The position numbers and the translations under genes were made by a program. DNA of 64,000 bases from positions 372,001 to 436,000 of the forward strand of contig JAOSKK010000023.1 in the NCBI GenBank assembly GCA_027493615.1, in the 5' to 3' direction. Positions 20,283 to 29,009 of the stretch are shown piece by piece. The notes beneath the pieces were generated by a model, which did not search any database, was not told where the DNA came from, and saw only the letters and a list, made by a program, of their open reading frames with translations. The stretch is from Verrucomicrobiota bacterium. Its GTDB lineage: Bacteria > Verrucomicrobiota > Verrucomicrobiia > Limisphaerales > J093. Within the stretch, counting starts at the first letter, position 1. Each line of letters starts with the position of its first letter.

Positions 20283-21263
20283 ATGCGCGCACGCTCCGCG
20301 ATGCTCGGGTTCCTCGGTGTCGGTTTGCTCCTGACGGCCGGGCTCTAGCGCGCGCTGCCTGAGGCCGCCGTGCCGCCTTCGTCGCTTCCGCAGGCACTCG
20401 CGGACCTCAAGGTTCCCCCCGACTGGATCGCCTCGACGCCCGTCACTTGGGACACGGCGAGACCCTGGGCCGAGGCGCGGATCGAGATTCGTCGGTTACT
20501 GGAGCGGGACGATGCCCCGGTCCGCGAAGGAGTGAAGCTGACCTGGTTGTATGCCCAGAAGGGCGACATCGGCGATGGCCACGAGCTGCCCATGTACCTC
20601 TTCATGAGCGGCAACCACGCCTGGGCGGCGATCGAGTATCCCAAACTCCTCAAGCGCGTCGCGGGCACGGGGGCCACGCACGCCTATCTCTGCTACGCCT
20701 CGTGCCTGGCGCATTTCGGCGGCTACAGCGAAGCCCTGCGCGTCTTGCAGCAGGCCAAGGACGATCTGCCCGCCCCACCCTGGCGCATCGCGAGTCTCGC
20801 GAATGTCCACGACCGTTACGGCGATCTCTACTCGAAGATGGGAGATCTGCCCAAGGCTCGCGAACACTACGCCGAAGCCATCCGGTTGTTCCCGACCTCG
20901 GACCAACCCTACGGCCGGCATCTGCTGCCGCGTTACGCCGCGCGGGTGAAGAAGAAGCTGGACCGGTTGGCGCTGCAATCCCTCGCCACGACGAAGCTTC
21001 GGGATGGCACTTACACCGGGGAGGCGATGGGCTACTCCGACAAGCAAGACCTCGAGGTGGCGGTCACCATCCAGGCCGGGAAGATCACGGCGGTGAACGT
21101 CAAGCACGGCGAGAAGATTGATTTGAACGCGACCAAACTGGTGCCACAGCAGATCGTCGAGAAGCAGAGCCTGCAGGTGGATGGGGTGACCGGGGCGACG
21201 ATCACTTCGCAAGGCATCGTCGAGGGCGCCTTCGAGGCATTGAAACAAGCTGGGCTGCCGTGA
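20283..21263 (+). CDS. TPR/FMN-binding-domain protein 2, amber codon after the signal peptide
   Basis: From the ATG at 20283 the frame reads a typical leader (MRARSAMLGFLGVGLLLTAG) and then meets an in-frame TAG at 20346-20348. The same frame continues open from the GTG at 20370 for 297 codons. The body has TPR-like helices (WAAIEYPKLLKRVAGTGATH, RYGDLYSKMGDLPKAREHYA) and a C-terminal FMN_bind domain with the flavin-attachment motif GVTGATITS near 21185. A start at the GTG would leave the protein without a leader, yet FMN_bind domains flavinylated by ApbE act outside the cytoplasm. I read the TAG as a nonsense mutation or base error in a single gene. The stop overlaps the next gene's GTG by four bases. 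Confidence 0.75.
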
Positions 21264-23026
21264 GGGCCAGCCGTCCGCCGACACGGTCCCTGGACCTGTT
21301 CCGCTCCCCCGCGGCGGCGAGGGACGTCTCGGGCTGGCGCCAGCAGCTCGAACGCATCCTTCGTGCGCTTGGCCCGACCTGGCAAGGGACGCCACTGCGC
21401 CGCGTCATCCAGACCGCAAGCCTGCTGATCTTCCTGGCGCTGTTCTTCCTCGTTGCCTGGCCGTACGCGGTGCCGTTCTCCACCCGCGTGCTCCCGGACA
21501 AGGAATGGCTGCCGGTTGAAACGTTTCTGTGGCTCGACCCCTTGGTCGGGCTTTCGACCGCCCTGGCGGCGCGTGCCTGGAACGTGGCCTTGATCGGGAC
21601 GGGCGTCGTACTCCTCACCGGGCTGATCTTGCCCCGTGGCTTCTGCGGGTACCTGTGCCCGTTGGGAACGCTGATTGACCTCAGGGATGCCGCAGTCAAA
21701 CACATCGTCGGCCCGACCACGAGGCTCCGCGGCGGTCAGCGGCCGCTCCACCCTCGCCTCCCGGGCGCCCTCTCGCGTCGGACGGGAGAGGGTCGGGGCG
21801 AGGGTCTATCGGAAGGCGAGCCCATCCCACCCCACGCCAACCGCCTGACGCGGGCTTGCACAAATCTTCGCTTCTACCTCCTGGCGGGGGTGCTCACGGC
21901 GGCGCTCGGCGGGGTCCTGCTCTCCGGCTTCGTTGCCGCCATCCCCCTGCTCACGCGTGGGCTGCTGTTCAGCGCCGGGAATGTCCAACTCGGTCTCGGC
22001 AAGAACTGGGGCATGGTGCCGCCGGTGACCGGGGCGGTCTGGCTGTCGCTCCTCCTGTTCGCTGGGGTGTTCCTGCTTGGCCTGCTCGGTCCTCGCTTTT
22101 GGTGCCGCCACGTCTGCCCGACTGGCGCGCTGCTGTCGGCGACGGGATGGTTCCGCCGATACCGGCGCCAGGTGGATGAGCGATGCGTCGCCTGCGGAAA
22201 GTGCCGGGCCGCCTGCCCCTTCGACGCCATCCAGCCGGACTTCGGCACGCGCACGCTGAACTGCGCGTTCTGCCAAACTTGCGCCGGGGTCTGTCCAACC
22301 GAGGCCATCCACTTCGTCCCGCTCACCGCCCCGGTCCCGGGTAGCAGGCCCGAGGTCGGGCTGCGTCAAGGGCTGACGCGCCGAGCGATGGCGGGCTCGC
22401 TCGCGAGTGGTGCGGTGGCCGCCTGGCTCACCCGCTGCGGCACGACCACGTACGCGAGCCCGATTCGCCCTCCTGGCGCTGTTCCGGAGGACCAGTTCCT
22501 CGACCTGTGCATCCGTTGTGAGCAGTGTCTCAAGGTCTGCCCCGGTCCGGTGCTCCAGGCTGCCGGGCTCGAACATGGCTTCGAGGCGCTGTGGACTCCG
22601 GTGGCGATGTTCCCGCACGCCGGCTGCCACCAGGATTGTCATTTCTGCACGCAGGTTTGCCCGACCGGCGCGATCCGACCGCTCTCGCCCGACGAGAAGC
22701 GACGGTTCGTGATGGGCCTGGCGGTCGTGGACCCCGCCGCGTGCCTCCCCCATCGGGGCGAACTCGAATGCCGGCTCTGCTTCGAGGAGTGCACCGCCGC
22801 AGGCTATCGCGCGATCGAAATGCGTCCCGTCCGGTTGGCCACCGGTCCGGTTCCGGAGGGCCTGTTCTCCCCGGGCGAGATCGAGCAGATGGGCCGCATC
22901 CTCGCCCCGTTCGTCAACGCCCAGGCCTGCGTGGGGTGTGGCCTGTGCGAGTACCGCTGCCACGCGATGTGGGTCAGGCGGCAGCCACGACTCGCGCGCA
23001 GCGCCGTGGTGGTGCGACCGCCGTGA
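21260..23026 (+). CDS. Polytopic NapH/CcoG-like multi-[4Fe-4S] membrane protein
   Basis: 588 residues from a GTG at 21260 that overlaps the preceding stop. The N-terminal half has about five hydrophobic helices and two juxtamembrane CxxxCP motifs typical of NapH/NosR-type proteins (CGYLCPLGTLIDL and CRHVCPTGALLS). Several [4Fe-4S] motifs follow: CVACGKCRAACPFDA, CAFCQTCAGVCPTEA, CIRCEQCLKVCPG, CHFCTQVCPTGA, CRLCFEEC and CVGCGLCEYRC. A Tat-like RRAMAGSLASGAVAAW segment sits in the middle, so it looks like a NapH-like protein fused to a NapG-like ferredoxin. In the FMN_bind context the obvious role is passing electrons across the membrane to covalent flavins. A palindromic repeat is inserted in frame at 21750-21805. 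Confidence 0.85.
   Translation: MRASRPPTRSLDLFRSPAAARDVSGWRQQLERILRALGPTWQGTPLRRVIQTASLLIFLALFFLVAWPYAVPFSTRVLPDKEWLPVETFLWLDPLVGLSTALAARAWNVALIGTGVVLLTGLILPRGFCGYLCPLGTLIDLRDAAVKHIVGPTTRLRGGQRPLHPRLPGALSRRTGEGRGEGLSEGEPIPPHANRLTRACTNLRFYLLAGVLTAALGGVLLSGFVAAIPLLTRGLLFSAGNVQLGLGKNWGMVPPVTGAVWLSLLLFAGVFLLGLLGPRFWCRHVCPTGALLSATGWFRRYRRQVDERCVACGKCRAACPFDAIQPDFGTRTLNCAFCQTCAGVCPTEAIHFVPLTAPVPGSRPEVGLRQGLTRRAMAGSLASGAVAAWLTRCGTTTYASPIRPPGAVPEDQFLDLCIRCEQCLKVCPGPVLQAAGLEHGFEALWTPVAMFPHAGCHQDCHFCTQVCPTGAIRPLSPDEKRRFVMGLAVVDPAACLPHRGELECRLCFEECTAAGYRAIEMRPVRLATGPVPEGLFSPGEIEQMGRILAPFVNAQACVGCGLCEYRCHAMWVRRQPRLARSAVVVRPP
21750..21805. repeat. Palindromic repeat inside the FeS-protein gene
   Basis: Outer arms ACCCTCGCC (21750-21758) and GGCGAGGGT (21797-21805) enclose inner arms CCCTCTC/GAGAGGG. 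It reads through in frame as RLPGALSRRTGEGRGEG, an extra hydrophilic loop between two membrane helices. The CCCTC/GAGGG palindrome type is a common dispersed repeat in GC-rich genomes. Confidence 0.65.
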
Positions 23027-23094
23027 TTCCGCTGCCGACCGCTGGTTGGAACTTCCGCTCCGCCGGCAGATTCCGCTCCCGGCCCTTTCGGTGG

Positions 23095-24102
23095 TCACGG
23101 CTGGCCGCTCGTCAGCGCCGGGAAGCGGGAGCTCGGAACCGTTCGGAAGCGACCCTCCGCCTCCCGCACCAGGAACAGCGCCGCGGCGTTCGTCCACGCC
23201 TCGATGAACCGCATCCCTTCCTCCCGGCCCAAGACGAACAGGGTTGTGGCGAGCGCATCCGCAGTGATGCCATCGGGAGCCACCACGCTCACGCTCCCGA
23301 CGTCATGCTGCACCGGCCAACCGGTGCGCCCATCAAACAGATGGGAAAGCCGGCGTCCATCCGGGTCCACGAAGAATTGCTGGTAGTCGCCCGAGGTTGA
23401 GATGGCCTGGTTCGAGAGGGAAACGACCGCCGTCATCGGATCGCCATCTCGCCAGTGCGGGAGCGGCGCGGAGATGCCGATGAGCCAATTCGTGCCCCGA
23501 GGGTTGCAGCCATGGACCCGCACCTCACCCGCGACGGAGGCATAGCAGTTGGTGAAGCCGTGGCCAAGCAGCACGCGCACCATCTCATCCACCCCGAACC
23601 CCTTGGCGACGCCGCTGAGATTGAGGGTCAGCCCGGGGACGTCCTTCACCAGCTCGTCGCTGGCGGTCAGGGTAAGATGGCCGATGCCAGTGTTGGCCAG
23701 CGCCACCCTCAGGTCCGCTTCGGCGGGGATCGTCCGCTGGTCCGTCTTCTCGCCAAAGCCCCAGAGATTGACGACCGGACCCAGCGTGGGGTCGAACGCG
23801 CCGGCGGACCGCCGGTTCAGCGCGATCGCGAACCGCATCACCCGGGCGAACTCAGGTGATACCTTGAACGGCGTGTGAGCCGGCGCCCGGTTGAACTGCG
23901 ACAACTCGCTTCCCGGTTGGTAATGCGACATCTGCCGATTCACCTCGCGGAGTCTCTGCTCCACCTCAGCCTTGAGCGCTTCCACCGGTGCCGAAGTCAC
24001 GTTCGTGCCAACGATCTTGACGGTGTACACGCTCCCCATCGTGTGGCCTTCCCACGTGACCACCGGCAGCTCGCCGGGCAGGAGCGAGCTCGCCAGGAGC
24101 AC
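23095..24102 (-). CDS. apbE: ApbE: FAD:protein FMN transferase
   Basis: 335 residues. The expected motifs of ApbE flavin transferases are present in order: MGSVYTVKIVG at the N-terminus, SELSQFNR, RRSAGAFDPTLGPVVNLWGF, LNLSGVAKGFGVDEM, VAGEVRVHGCNPRG, HLFDGRTGWPV (flavin site, usually DPRTG) and ADALATTLFVLG, which holds the metal-binding Asp and Thr. It transfers FMN from FAD onto Thr/Ser of FMN_bind domains outside the cytoplasm with Mg2+. The listed GTG start leaves a short hydrophobic leader (LLASSLLPGE). An upstream GTG with KGTKQVT is one base out of frame, so the true leader may begin about 20 codons earlier. It is convergent with the FeS gene. Confidence 0.9.
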   Translation of the reverse strand: MLLASSLLPGELPVVTWEGHTMGSVYTVKIVGTNVTSAPVEALKAEVEQRLREVNRQMSHYQPGSELSQFNRAPAHTPFKVSPEFARVMRFAIALNRRSAGAFDPTLGPVVNLWGFGEKTDQRTIPAEADLRVALANTGIGHLTLTASDELVKDVPGLTLNLSGVAKGFGVDEMVRVLLGHGFTNCYASVAGEVRVHGCNPRGTNWLIGISAPLPHWRDGDPMTAVVSLSNQAISTSGDYQQFFVDPDGRRLSHLFDGRTGWPVQHDVGSVSVVAPDGITADALATTLFVLGREEGMRFIEAWTNAAALFLVREAEGRFRTVPSSRFPALTSGQP

Positions 24103-24141
24103 CCCCGACGGCCAGACGAGCCGTCACCTGCTTTGTGCCTT

Positions 24142-24993
24142 TCACCTCGAACTCGAGCCGCGCAGCGCTCGCACGCTGACCTCCTTGAACCAGACAACAT
24201 CGCCCGGATCGTGGTTCTGCAGGCCGAGGTAGCCCATCCGGGGACGCTCGGGTTCACGCTTGGGCTCAAACCACTTTCGTTCGCGGGGAACACTTGCAGC
24301 CGAAGGGTCGAACTCGGTGATGCGCCGGCCGTCCAGGTCCACCAGGATGCGGTCGCCAGCCAGCGTGATGATCATGGTCTTCCAATCGCCCGGCGGTTTC
24401 AGGAAGATCGCAGAGGAGGCGGCCAGCGAGTAGATGGCCCCGGTCCGATGTAGCGCGTCGTTCTCGTCCATGATCTGGACCTCGTAGCCCCGATGTACCG
24501 CGAACCACGGCCCCTCCTCCCGCTCCGCGGACTCCGACATGGCTTTCATCGAGGCCGTCGAGATCTTCCCACTCGTGTCCCGGTCGAAGGCAGCACCAGG
24601 GTTGCCGACCTGATCCAGGATTCCATCGGCAATCCGCACGAACACCCCCGCGTTGGATCTGGCTTCCTGACTTCTAAACACGACCCGGAGCTGACAGTTC
24701 CCGAAGCGTTCCTTTTCGTACACCAGGAGGCCCAGACCCCTGGGATCGCACGCCGTGCGCAGGGCGCCATCCTCCACGACGAACCCGCCCCATCCCACCT
24801 GACACCAGCCTTCGGCCACCTTGCCATCCACAATCAAGGGCAACGGTCGCCACGCCGCTTCCTCGGACGCCGTGTATTCACCACGCCCCGCGACAAGCCC
24901 GAGGGTTACCACCATCCCACACACGCTCACGCGCCAAACGCGGGCGACGGCTTGGCAGTGGGGGGCGGAGCTCTGGGGAGCACGGCGGGGCAT
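24142..24993 (-). CDS. Secreted DUF1080 (3-keto-glycoside hydrolase-like) protein 1
   Basis: About 283 residues from the ATG at 24993, chosen because the hydrophobic stretch VWRVSVCGMVVTLGLVAG then sits within the first 35 residues. The beta-sandwich of DUF1080/PF06439 is clear: GWCQVGWGGFVVEDGALRTA, CQLRVVFRSQEARSNAGVFV, YEVQIMDENDALHRTGAIYS, DWKTMIITLAGDRILVDLDG and MGYLGLQNHDPGDVVWFKEV. DUF1080 proteins fold like laminarinases, and characterised members hydrolyse 3-keto-glycosides. There is no oxidoreductase next to this copy, but two lie 3-8 kb away. It ends just upstream of apbE on the same strand. Confidence 0.82.
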   Translation of the reverse strand: MPRRAPQSSAPHCQAVARVWRVSVCGMVVTLGLVAGRGEYTASEEAAWRPLPLIVDGKVAEGWCQVGWGGFVVEDGALRTACDPRGLGLLVYEKERFGNCQLRVVFRSQEARSNAGVFVRIADGILDQVGNPGAAFDRDTSGKISTASMKAMSESAEREEGPWFAVHRGYEVQIMDENDALHRTGAIYSLAASSAIFLKPPGDWKTMIITLAGDRILVDLDGRRITEFDPSAASVPRERKWFEPKREPERPRMGYLGLQNHDPGDVVWFKEVSVRALRGSSSR

Positions 24994-25227
24994 GCGTGGA
25001 CGCTGGGGCGGTACGGGCCTCGCGTCAAGGTCACACGCGGCGACCGTGAGCACCCAGCGCGTCGGTGGACGAACCGGTGCTTTCTCCCTCGAACGGTCCA
25101 GCACCGCACGTTACGATCAAGCCCATGAAGCCACCGCTCGTCGAGGACCCACGCGATGCCAGGGGACTTCGCTTCGCGGAGCCCTCCTGATTGACCTCCC
25201 GTGTCCAGCCCCCCGTCCTCCTCTGCC

Positions 25228-26985
25228 ATGCGCTCGTTTCGATCTGCTCGAGCCCTTGTCCTCCCACTGTTGCTTGCCTGCTTTGGGCAGACCGCCACTT
25301 ACGAAGTGGCGCAACGCCATCCGCAAGCCAGCGATGAGGCGCCCGGCACGGCGGAGCGCCCTTGGAAGACCATCGGCCGGGCCGCAGCAGCCGCTGGGCC
25401 GGGTGACCTCGTGGTGATCCGCGGCGGGGTCTATCGAGAGCGCGTGCTCGTGAAGGCCAGCGGTACAGCCGAAGCCCCCCTCCGCTTCGAGGCCGCCCCA
25501 GGGGAGCATGTTCTCCTCACGGGGGCCGACCGGCTCACGGGCTGGCGGCGACAGGACGAGTCCCGACCGGTTTACAGCGTTGCCTGGCCGCACCGGTTTA
25601 TCACTTGGAACCGGAGCATGACCCATCCCGACGACGAGTATCACCGTCTCATCGGCCGCTGCGAACAGGTCATCGTGGATGGCCTCCTGCTCCGCCAAGT
25701 GCTCAGCGCCGACCAACTCGCGCCCGGCGCGTTCTTCGCCGACGTCACCAACCGAACGCTGCTGCTTTGGGATGTCGGAAGCCGCGACCCGAACCGCCTT
25801 CACGTGGAAACCTCGGTCCGGCAGGAGGTGCTGCGAGTCGAAGGCGACCACGTCCAGGTGCGGGGGCTCCGGTTCCGGCACGCGGCCAACATGGCCCAAC
25901 ACGGCGCGGTGGTGCTGGCCGGTCGTCACAACACCTTGGAGGATTGCGTCGTCGAGGCCATGAACGCCAGCGGGGCGACGTTCAGCGGCGAGGACGCGAC
26001 GGTTCGGCGCTGCGCGTTTCGTGACAACGGCCAGATGGGCTTTGGCGCCGGTCGCGCTCATCGTCTGCTGTTCACCGACTGTCTGGTGGAGAATAACAAC
26101 ACCAAAGGCTTCGACCGGGGCTGGGAAGCCGGTGGCAACAAGCTGGCGCTTTGCCAGGACGTCGTACTCGAGCGCAGCCGCTTCGTGCGGAACCGGGGCA
26201 ACGGCGTCTGGTTCGACATCGGCAACACCAATTGCACCGTCCGCCAGTGCCTCATCGCCGACAACGAGGACGCGGGCATCTTCTACGAAATCTCCTTCGC
26301 CCTGCACGCCCACGACAATGTCATCGTGGGCAACGGCTTTGCGCCCACCTCCGGCGCCTGGGGTGCCCAAGCCGGCATTTCGCTTTCCAGCAGTCCGGGC
26401 TGCCTCATCGAGCGAAACCTCATCGTCGGCAACCGGGAAGGGTTCAACTTCCGGGAACAGCCACGCACCACCCCGACCATCGAGGACCGGACAAGCCGCC
26501 CGGTCTGGAATCACGACCAACTCATCCGCCACAACGTGATCGCGCTCAACCGGGATGCGCAGGTCTGGGGCTGGTTCGATGTGAAGGACAACCGGCACTG
26601 GCCAGCAGGCCAGCCCGCCGCCGGGCCAGCGGGAAGGGTGGCGGCAGCCCCAGACGGAGGCACCGTAGCAGCGCCGGCGACGAACTCTCCCGTCGGTTTG
26701 ACCCTGGAGCAGTTGCGGTTGCAGTTCGTGGACAACGTGTACTTCGCCGCGCCAGGACAGGCTTGGTTCGAATGGGGTCCAACGTGGGCTCAACACCAGA
26801 GCTACCCGGGCCTGACCGCGTTTCAGTCGGCTCTGGCCATCGACACCGGTGGCCAAGTGCTCGATCCAGGCTTCGTTGACGTGCGGCAGGGGGATTTCCG
26901 GCTACGACCGGAGACTCGTGATCGGCTCAGGGCGTACTATCCGCGGGGTCCGGTTCCGGGTGTGATCCTGGATGACGGGCTGTAG
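25228..26985 (+). CDS. Secreted right-handed beta-helix protein (DUF1565/NosD-like)
   Basis: An intact frame of about 585 residues. The ATG at 25228 is preferred because MRSFRSARALVLPLLLACFG is a complete signal peptide. It opens with the polysaccharide-lyase-like start ASDEAPGTAERPWKTIGRAA and GDLVVIRGGVYRERVLVKAS, then LTGADRLTGW. Parallel coils run from about residue 200 to 440 (VQVRGLRFRHAANM, NTLEDCVVEAMNASGATFSG, CAFRDNGQMGFGAG, VENNNTKGFDRGWEAGGNK, LIADNEDAGIFYEIS, HDNVIVGNGF), followed by a proline/alanine linker and a tail (PGFVDVRQGDFRLRP). The fold is that of PL9/PL6-type lyases and of epimerases, and the substrate is not deducible. It lies between DUF1080 and Gfo/Idh genes. Confidence 0.8.
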   Translation: MRSFRSARALVLPLLLACFGQTATYEVAQRHPQASDEAPGTAERPWKTIGRAAAAAGPGDLVVIRGGVYRERVLVKASGTAEAPLRFEAAPGEHVLLTGADRLTGWRRQDESRPVYSVAWPHRFITWNRSMTHPDDEYHRLIGRCEQVIVDGLLLRQVLSADQLAPGAFFADVTNRTLLLWDVGSRDPNRLHVETSVRQEVLRVEGDHVQVRGLRFRHAANMAQHGAVVLAGRHNTLEDCVVEAMNASGATFSGEDATVRRCAFRDNGQMGFGAGRAHRLLFTDCLVENNNTKGFDRGWEAGGNKLALCQDVVLERSRFVRNRGNGVWFDIGNTNCTVRQCLIADNEDAGIFYEISFALHAHDNVIVGNGFAPTSGAWGAQAGISLSSSPGCLIERNLIVGNREGFNFREQPRTTPTIEDRTSRPVWNHDQLIRHNVIALNRDAQVWGWFDVKDNRHWPAGQPAAGPAGRVAAAPDGGTVAAPATNSPVGLTLEQLRLQFVDNVYFAAPGQAWFEWGPTWAQHQSYPGLTAFQSALAIDTGGQVLDPGFVDVRQGDFRLRPETRDRLRAYYPRGPVPGVILDDGL

Positions 26986-27597
26986 CTGCCAGCCAAGGAC
27001 CACCGAACGCAGCGCTCGCCATGCCGCGCCCCGAACGACACCATCGGCTGCCATGGGCCCGCAGACCCCCCCGGGCGGACCGCACCCCTGGCGCTCTTCA
27101 TCAGTCTGCTGATCGCTGTCCACGGCGCATCCAACCCCGCGGAAATCCTCGGCAGAAGGCGCGGGACGTGTTCGAGCTGCGCTCCAAGGAGACCCTTGAC
27201 CCGAACCAGAACCGCTGGGAGCCGTGTCAGCCGCCGTTGACGCCGTCGCGCTGAGGACCGGCCTTGGCATCGAAGACGGCGCGTGTGGGTCCGACGGAGA
27301 TCTCCTGCTCCGGCGCCTTCGGTTTGCCGGCGAAAGCAGCGGCGGAGGCATCAGCCAGGCTGAGGGTGAAGCCGGATTCGAAGCCAAAATCGTCATCGCC
27401 AGGAGCCACCGGCCGTCTCATCATGGCCGGAGTCTCGAGCATGAAGCCTCCGTCACGCGTCGACGGCGTGCGCTCCCGTACCTGCGCTGCAGCAGGGCGG
27501 GCGCGCAATCGCACCGCTTCATCCAGTGGTCGCGGCGTACTCTCGCTGTCTCCGCGTGCTTCTGCAGACTCAACGAACCTCCGAACTCCCATGTGAA
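26986..27597. other. Gene-poor interval, possible decayed coding
   Basis: No recognisable family on either strand. On the plus strand, short pieces look protein-like (a hydrophobic LALFISLLIAVHGASNP stretch near 27090-27140, then DVFELRSKETLDPNQNRWEP near 27168-27228), but in different frames. On the minus strand an open frame from about 27613 to 27227 has even composition but no start signal and overlaps the next gene's start. It may be a decayed small secreted protein. Confidence 0.4.
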
Positions 27598-28974
27598 ATG
27601 AAGAACCCATCGAACCTCCCGATCCCCCGGCGGCAGTTCCTGCGCGCCACCAGCGCGAGTGTGGCCGCGTTCTCCCTGCTCCCGGGCGGGGTGCTGCGCG
27701 CGGCCGAAGGCCTCTCCCCAACGACAAGCTCAACGTGGCCGGCATCGGCATCGGCAGCCAGGGAGGGGCCGACATTGACGCCGTGGCGGGGGAAGGCCAC
27801 AACGTGGTCGCCCTTTGCGATGTGGACGAGGGGCTACGCCGCCAAGAAATTCGCCCAGTATCCCAAGGCCAGGCCGTTCAAGGATTTCCGCGTCATGCTC
27901 GACCAGATGGGCAAGGACCTTGACGCGGTGGTGATCGGCACGCCGGATCACACGCATGCGGTCATCGCGCTGGAGGCCATGCGGCGCGGCAAGCACGTGT
28001 ATTGCGAGAAGCCGCTGGCCCACTCCGTCCGCGAAGTTCGCGCGCTCATGACGGCGGCCGCGGAGCACAAGGTGGTCACCCAGCTCGGCAACCAGGGTCA
28101 TTCCAGCGGTTCGATCCGGCAGGTCTGCGAGTGGGTTTGGGCGGGCGCCATTGGCCAGGTGCATACGGTGCATGCGGCGTGTGACGCCTTTCGGGAGGTG
28201 TACAGCCAGATTCGCAACCTGGACAAACTCAACCAGCGATACGAGGTGCCCAAGGGCCTCGATTACGAGCTGTGGATCGGCCCCGTGCCGTTCCGTCCCT
28301 ACACCCCGCTGTGGGTTCATTGGAACTGGCGCGGCTGGCTGCCCTTTGGCACGGGCACCGTTGGTGACTGGTATTGCCATGTCATGGATCCGGCCTTCTG
28401 GGCACTTGACCTGGATGCACCTGCCGCCGTCACGGCCGAGGTGACGGACTACGATCCGGCCAAACATGGATTGACCTACCCGCCCGCCGCGAAAATCACG
28501 TTCGAGTTCCCCGCCCGCGGACAGCGCGGGCCGGTCCAGGTCGTCTGGCATGACGGCGGCAACCGGATTCCCAAACCCCAGGAGTTCGCCGCCGACGAGC
28601 AGGTGCCCGGGACCGGGGCCATTCTGTTTGGTGAAAAGGGCATGATCATGCACGGGTCGCATGGCGGGGGCGGCTGCCGGTTGCTGCCCGAGACACTGAT
28701 GGACCAATTCTCGGGCAAGAACGCCCCGGCCCAGAAGATTCCCCGGGTCAAGAACCATGCCTGGGATTGGGCGGAAGCCATTCGCACCGGACGCCAGGCG
28801 GGCTCCCATTTCGGCTACGGCGGGCCGCTGACGCAAGCCGCGCTCCTCGGCGCCATCGCCATCCGCTTCCCCGGCCAGACACTCCGTTGGGACAATGCCA
28901 AGGCCCTGTTCACAAACCACGAGGCGGCCAACGCCTACGTCCACCCGGAGTACCGCCCAGGCTGGAGTCTCTGA
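27598..28974 (+). CDS. Tat-exported Gfo/Idh/MocA oxidoreductase 1
   Basis: 458 residues. The Tat signal is explicit (RRQFLRATSASVAAFSLLPG). The Rossmann strand NVAGIGIGSQGGADI appears in another frame between 27719 and 27825, so two compensating frameshifts surround the nucleotide-binding loop. Outside it the frame is consistent. The family motifs follow: VMLDQMGKDLDAVVIGTPDH, HVYCEKPLAHSVREVRALM (the EKP motif with catalytic lysine), VTQLGNQGHSS, ELWIGPVPFRPYTP, and the ending HPEYRPGWSL. Such exported Gfo/Idh proteins are thought to oxidise sugar hydroxyls, giving 3-keto sugars, with tightly bound NAD(P). The next gene encodes a DUF1080 hydrolase, a frequent pair. Confidence 0.87.
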   Translation: MKNPSNLPIPRRQFLRATSASVAAFSLLPGGVLRAAEGLSPTTSSTWPASASAAREGPTLTPWRGKATTWSPFAMWTRGYAAKKFAQYPKARPFKDFRVMLDQMGKDLDAVVIGTPDHTHAVIALEAMRRGKHVYCEKPLAHSVREVRALMTAAAEHKVVTQLGNQGHSSGSIRQVCEWVWAGAIGQVHTVHAACDAFREVYSQIRNLDKLNQRYEVPKGLDYELWIGPVPFRPYTPLWVHWNWRGWLPFGTGTVGDWYCHVMDPAFWALDLDAPAAVTAEVTDYDPAKHGLTYPPAAKITFEFPARGQRGPVQVVWHDGGNRIPKPQEFAADEQVPGTGAILFGEKGMIMHGSHGGGGCRLLPETLMDQFSGKNAPAQKIPRVKNHAWDWAEAIRTGRQAGSHFGYGGPLTQAALLGAIAIRFPGQTLRWDNAKALFTNHEAANAYVHPEYRPGWSL

Positions 28975-29009
28975 GGCGCTGACTCGAACCTCTGTTGCAC
29001 ACCGACACG

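Noticed and set aside
27227..27613. Possible minus-strand gene of about 128 codons
   Set aside because: Balanced composition, but no ribosome site, no family pattern, and it overlaps the start of a supported gene.
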